Below, piece after piece: positions 7,301 to 8,694 of a stretch of 8,694 nucleotides of DNA; position 1 is the first letter of the stretch, and the number at the start of each line of letters is the position of its first letter. The translations under genes and the position numbers were made by a program. Source of the stretch: Gammaproteobacteria bacterium (GTDB taxonomy: Bacteria; Pseudomonadota; Gammaproteobacteria; SZUA-229); assembly GCA_013138755.1 (NCBI GenBank), contig WTCC01000291.1, positions 1 to 8,694 on the forward strand, in the 5' to 3' direction. Below the pieces are notes generated by a model. That model saw only the letters and a program-made list of their open reading frames with translations, was not told the DNA's origin and searched no databases.

Positions 7301-7342
7301 GTGCTTGTAATAAAACAGGCTTGGCATGTATTATGAAAGCCT

Positions 7343-8694
7343 ATGAAACATATAATCAAAGTATCGTTTATATTCACGTTTGTATTTTTAATATCCTGCG
7401 CGTCATTGCCTACAGACTATGAAAAAAATCCAACTTATGCTTTAACCGATACCAGCCATACTTCAGCAGCTAAAAAAACTGATGAAATTTTGGGTGATAA
7501 CCCAGAGGAGACAGTTGCGTACTTGATCAATGAAGGCACTGAAGCTTTTGTGGCACGTATGGCGATGCTATTCGAAGCAGAACGATCTGTCGATGTGCAG
7601 TACTTTATCTGGCACGCTGATCTGATAGGAAAGCTATTGTTCAACGGTATGCTGCAGGCAGCAGACCGTGGTGTGCGAGTCAGAATTTTGCTCGATGATA
7701 TAAATATAAATGCAGAACTAGAGTCAATGCTGTATGCCATGGACCAACATAAAAATATCGACGTACATCTCTATAACCCATTTGCATCTCGTGCTATGAG
7801 AGCTGCAGACTTTTTAACTGATGCTTTTCGTGTTAACAGGCGTATGCATAACAAGTCTTTCACTATAGATAACCAGTGGACGATGGTCGGTGGGCGCAAT
7901 ATCGGTAACGAATATTTCTCGGCAGATGAGAACAGTAATTTCAAGGATATAGATGTCATGGCTGTAGGGCCAGTGGTAGCTGAGGTCTCAAAACAGTTTG
8001 ATATTTATTGGAACAGTAAAGTGGTTTATCCCGTAAGTGCGTTCGAACATAATCAGGCAACACAGAGTGATCTTGATAAACTAAGGATTGAGTTGGCCGA
8101 ATTTTTCGAGGCGCAAAAAGGCTCTAAATACGAACTGGATATACAAGACTCTGATATGTATCAACGTTTAATAGGTGCATCATCAAAATCGAAGTCACCA
8201 CGATTATATAGAGGTGATGTAAAAGTTGTGTACGATGATCCAGAGAAAGGATTAGGTAAGACGGAAGAAGAGATTGTTTTCCTTAAAGCATTGGTAAGGC
8301 CGCATATTTCTTCTATTGAGAAATCTTTCGAACTCGTTTCACCTTATTTTGTACCGGGTGATGAAGGTACGCAATATCTGACCGATATGGTGAAAAGAGG
8401 GGTCAAAGTTCGTGTTGTTACAAATTCTCTGTCATCAACAGATGGTCTTATGGCGCAGTCAGGTTATGCACGAAAACGTATCGAGTTACTTAAAGGTGGT
8501 GTTGAACTTTATGAGCTTAAGTCTGATGTAAAAACCGATGCTAGTCGTTCATTACGCCGAGGGGCTAAAGCGAAGAGTGGGTTACACGCGAAAACCTATA
8601 TCTTTGATCGCGATGAAGTGTTCATCGGTTCGTTTAATTTTGACCCGCGTTCAGCAAATATAAATTCCGAAGTCGGGGTTATCTATCAGATGCC
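7343..8694 (+). CDS. Phospholipase D-family lipoprotein, ClsC/YmdC-type cardiolipin synthase-like (cut by window end)
   Basis: The first 450 residues are visible and the frame is open to the window edge. The N-terminus, with hydrophobic stretch IIKVSFIFTFVFLISC, ends in a lipobox L-I-S-C19, so the protein is probably a lipoprotein; residue +2 is Ala, which favours sorting to the outer membrane. Both phospholipase D catalytic motifs are present: RRMHNKSFTID (H169, K171, D176) followed by GGRNIG, and LHAKTYIFD (H415, K417, D422) followed by GSFNFDPRS. DVQYFIW (85-90), RGVRVRILLDD and DVMAVGPVV match the ClsC/YmdC branch, which makes cardiolipin from phosphatidylglycerol and phosphatidylethanolamine in E. 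coli. Activity on other phosphodiesters is possible. The ATG at 7343 is chosen because it opens the lipoprotein signal; a nearby ATG at 7333 is in another frame and stops soon. Confidence 0.88.
   Translation, partial: MKHIIKVSFIFTFVFLISCASLPTDYEKNPTYALTDTSHTSAAKKTDEILGDNPEETVAYLINEGTEAFVARMAMLFEAERSVDVQYFIWHADLIGKLLFNGMLQAADRGVRVRILLDDININAELESMLYAMDQHKNIDVHLYNPFASRAMRAADFLTDAFRVNRRMHNKSFTIDNQWTMVGGRNIGNEYFSADENSNFKDIDVMAVGPVVAEVSKQFDIYWNSKVVYPVSAFEHNQATQSDLDKLRIELAEFFEAQKGSKYELDIQDSDMYQRLIGASSKSKSPRLYRGDVKVVYDDPEKGLGKTEEEIVFLKALVRPHISSIEKSFELVSPYFVPGDEGTQYLTDMVKRGVKVRVVTNSLSSTDGLMAQSGYARKRIELLKGGVELYELKSDVKTDASRSLRRGAKAKSGLHAKTYIFDRDEVFIGSFNFDPRSANINSEVGVIYQM

Noticed and set aside
7305..7334. 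Possible sigma-70 promoter for the phospholipase D-family gene (TTGTAA, 18 bases, TATTAT)
   Set aside because: The -35 match is weak and the predicted start would fall at about the ATG, leaving no ribosome binding site on the message, so I did not list it as a feature.
7435..7959. Minus-strand open frames opposite the phospholipase D-family gene
   Set aside because: The plus-strand frame has both HKD motifs and runs uninterrupted for 450 codons; the antisense frames resemble no protein.

Overview
The window reads as an ordinary, moderately AT-rich chromosomal segment of a gammaproteobacterium. The order dsbD - tlpA-like - aroQ - accB - accC on one strand and the fxsA - groES - groEL linkage on the other both fit that group. 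The protein sequences are of the Pseudomonas/Methylococcales/Legionella breadth of gammaproteobacteria; genus cannot be settled by reading alone. A perfect CIRCE operator in front of groES implies that the genome encodes HrcA, which many enterobacteria lack.

Left half (minus strand, read from about 4328 down to 1): dsbD (membrane electron carrier exporting thiol reductant to the periplasm), a 660-bp non-coding palindromic element, a membrane-anchored TlpA/ResA-like thioredoxin that is a plausible client of DsbD, then aroQ (shikimate pathway), accB (biotin carrier of acetyl-CoA carboxylase) and the first 31 codons of accC. The last three are tightly spaced and look like one transcription unit.

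Right half (plus strand): fxsA (small inner-membrane protein), the heat-shock regulatory region, groES and groEL, a strong symmetrical terminator, and a ClsC/YmdC-type phospholipase D-family lipoprotein cut off by the window end. The groE control region is dense: a sigma-32-like promoter at 5040-5069, a sigma-70-like promoter at 5133-5160, and a perfect CIRCE whose first base is the last base of the -10 box.

The least explained object is the element at 1768-2427, between dsbD and tlpA. It has 40-bp terminal inverted repeats (39/40 identical) and is mirror-symmetric inside: three hairpins on the left are matched in inverted order by three on the right around an A/T-rich central stem. Corresponding stems differ in sequence, yet each keeps its own pairing, which suggests that the folded form matters or that the arms are homogenised. 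It holds no convincing gene. It is best read as a MITE-like or structured non-autonomous repeat; its mobility and function are unknown.
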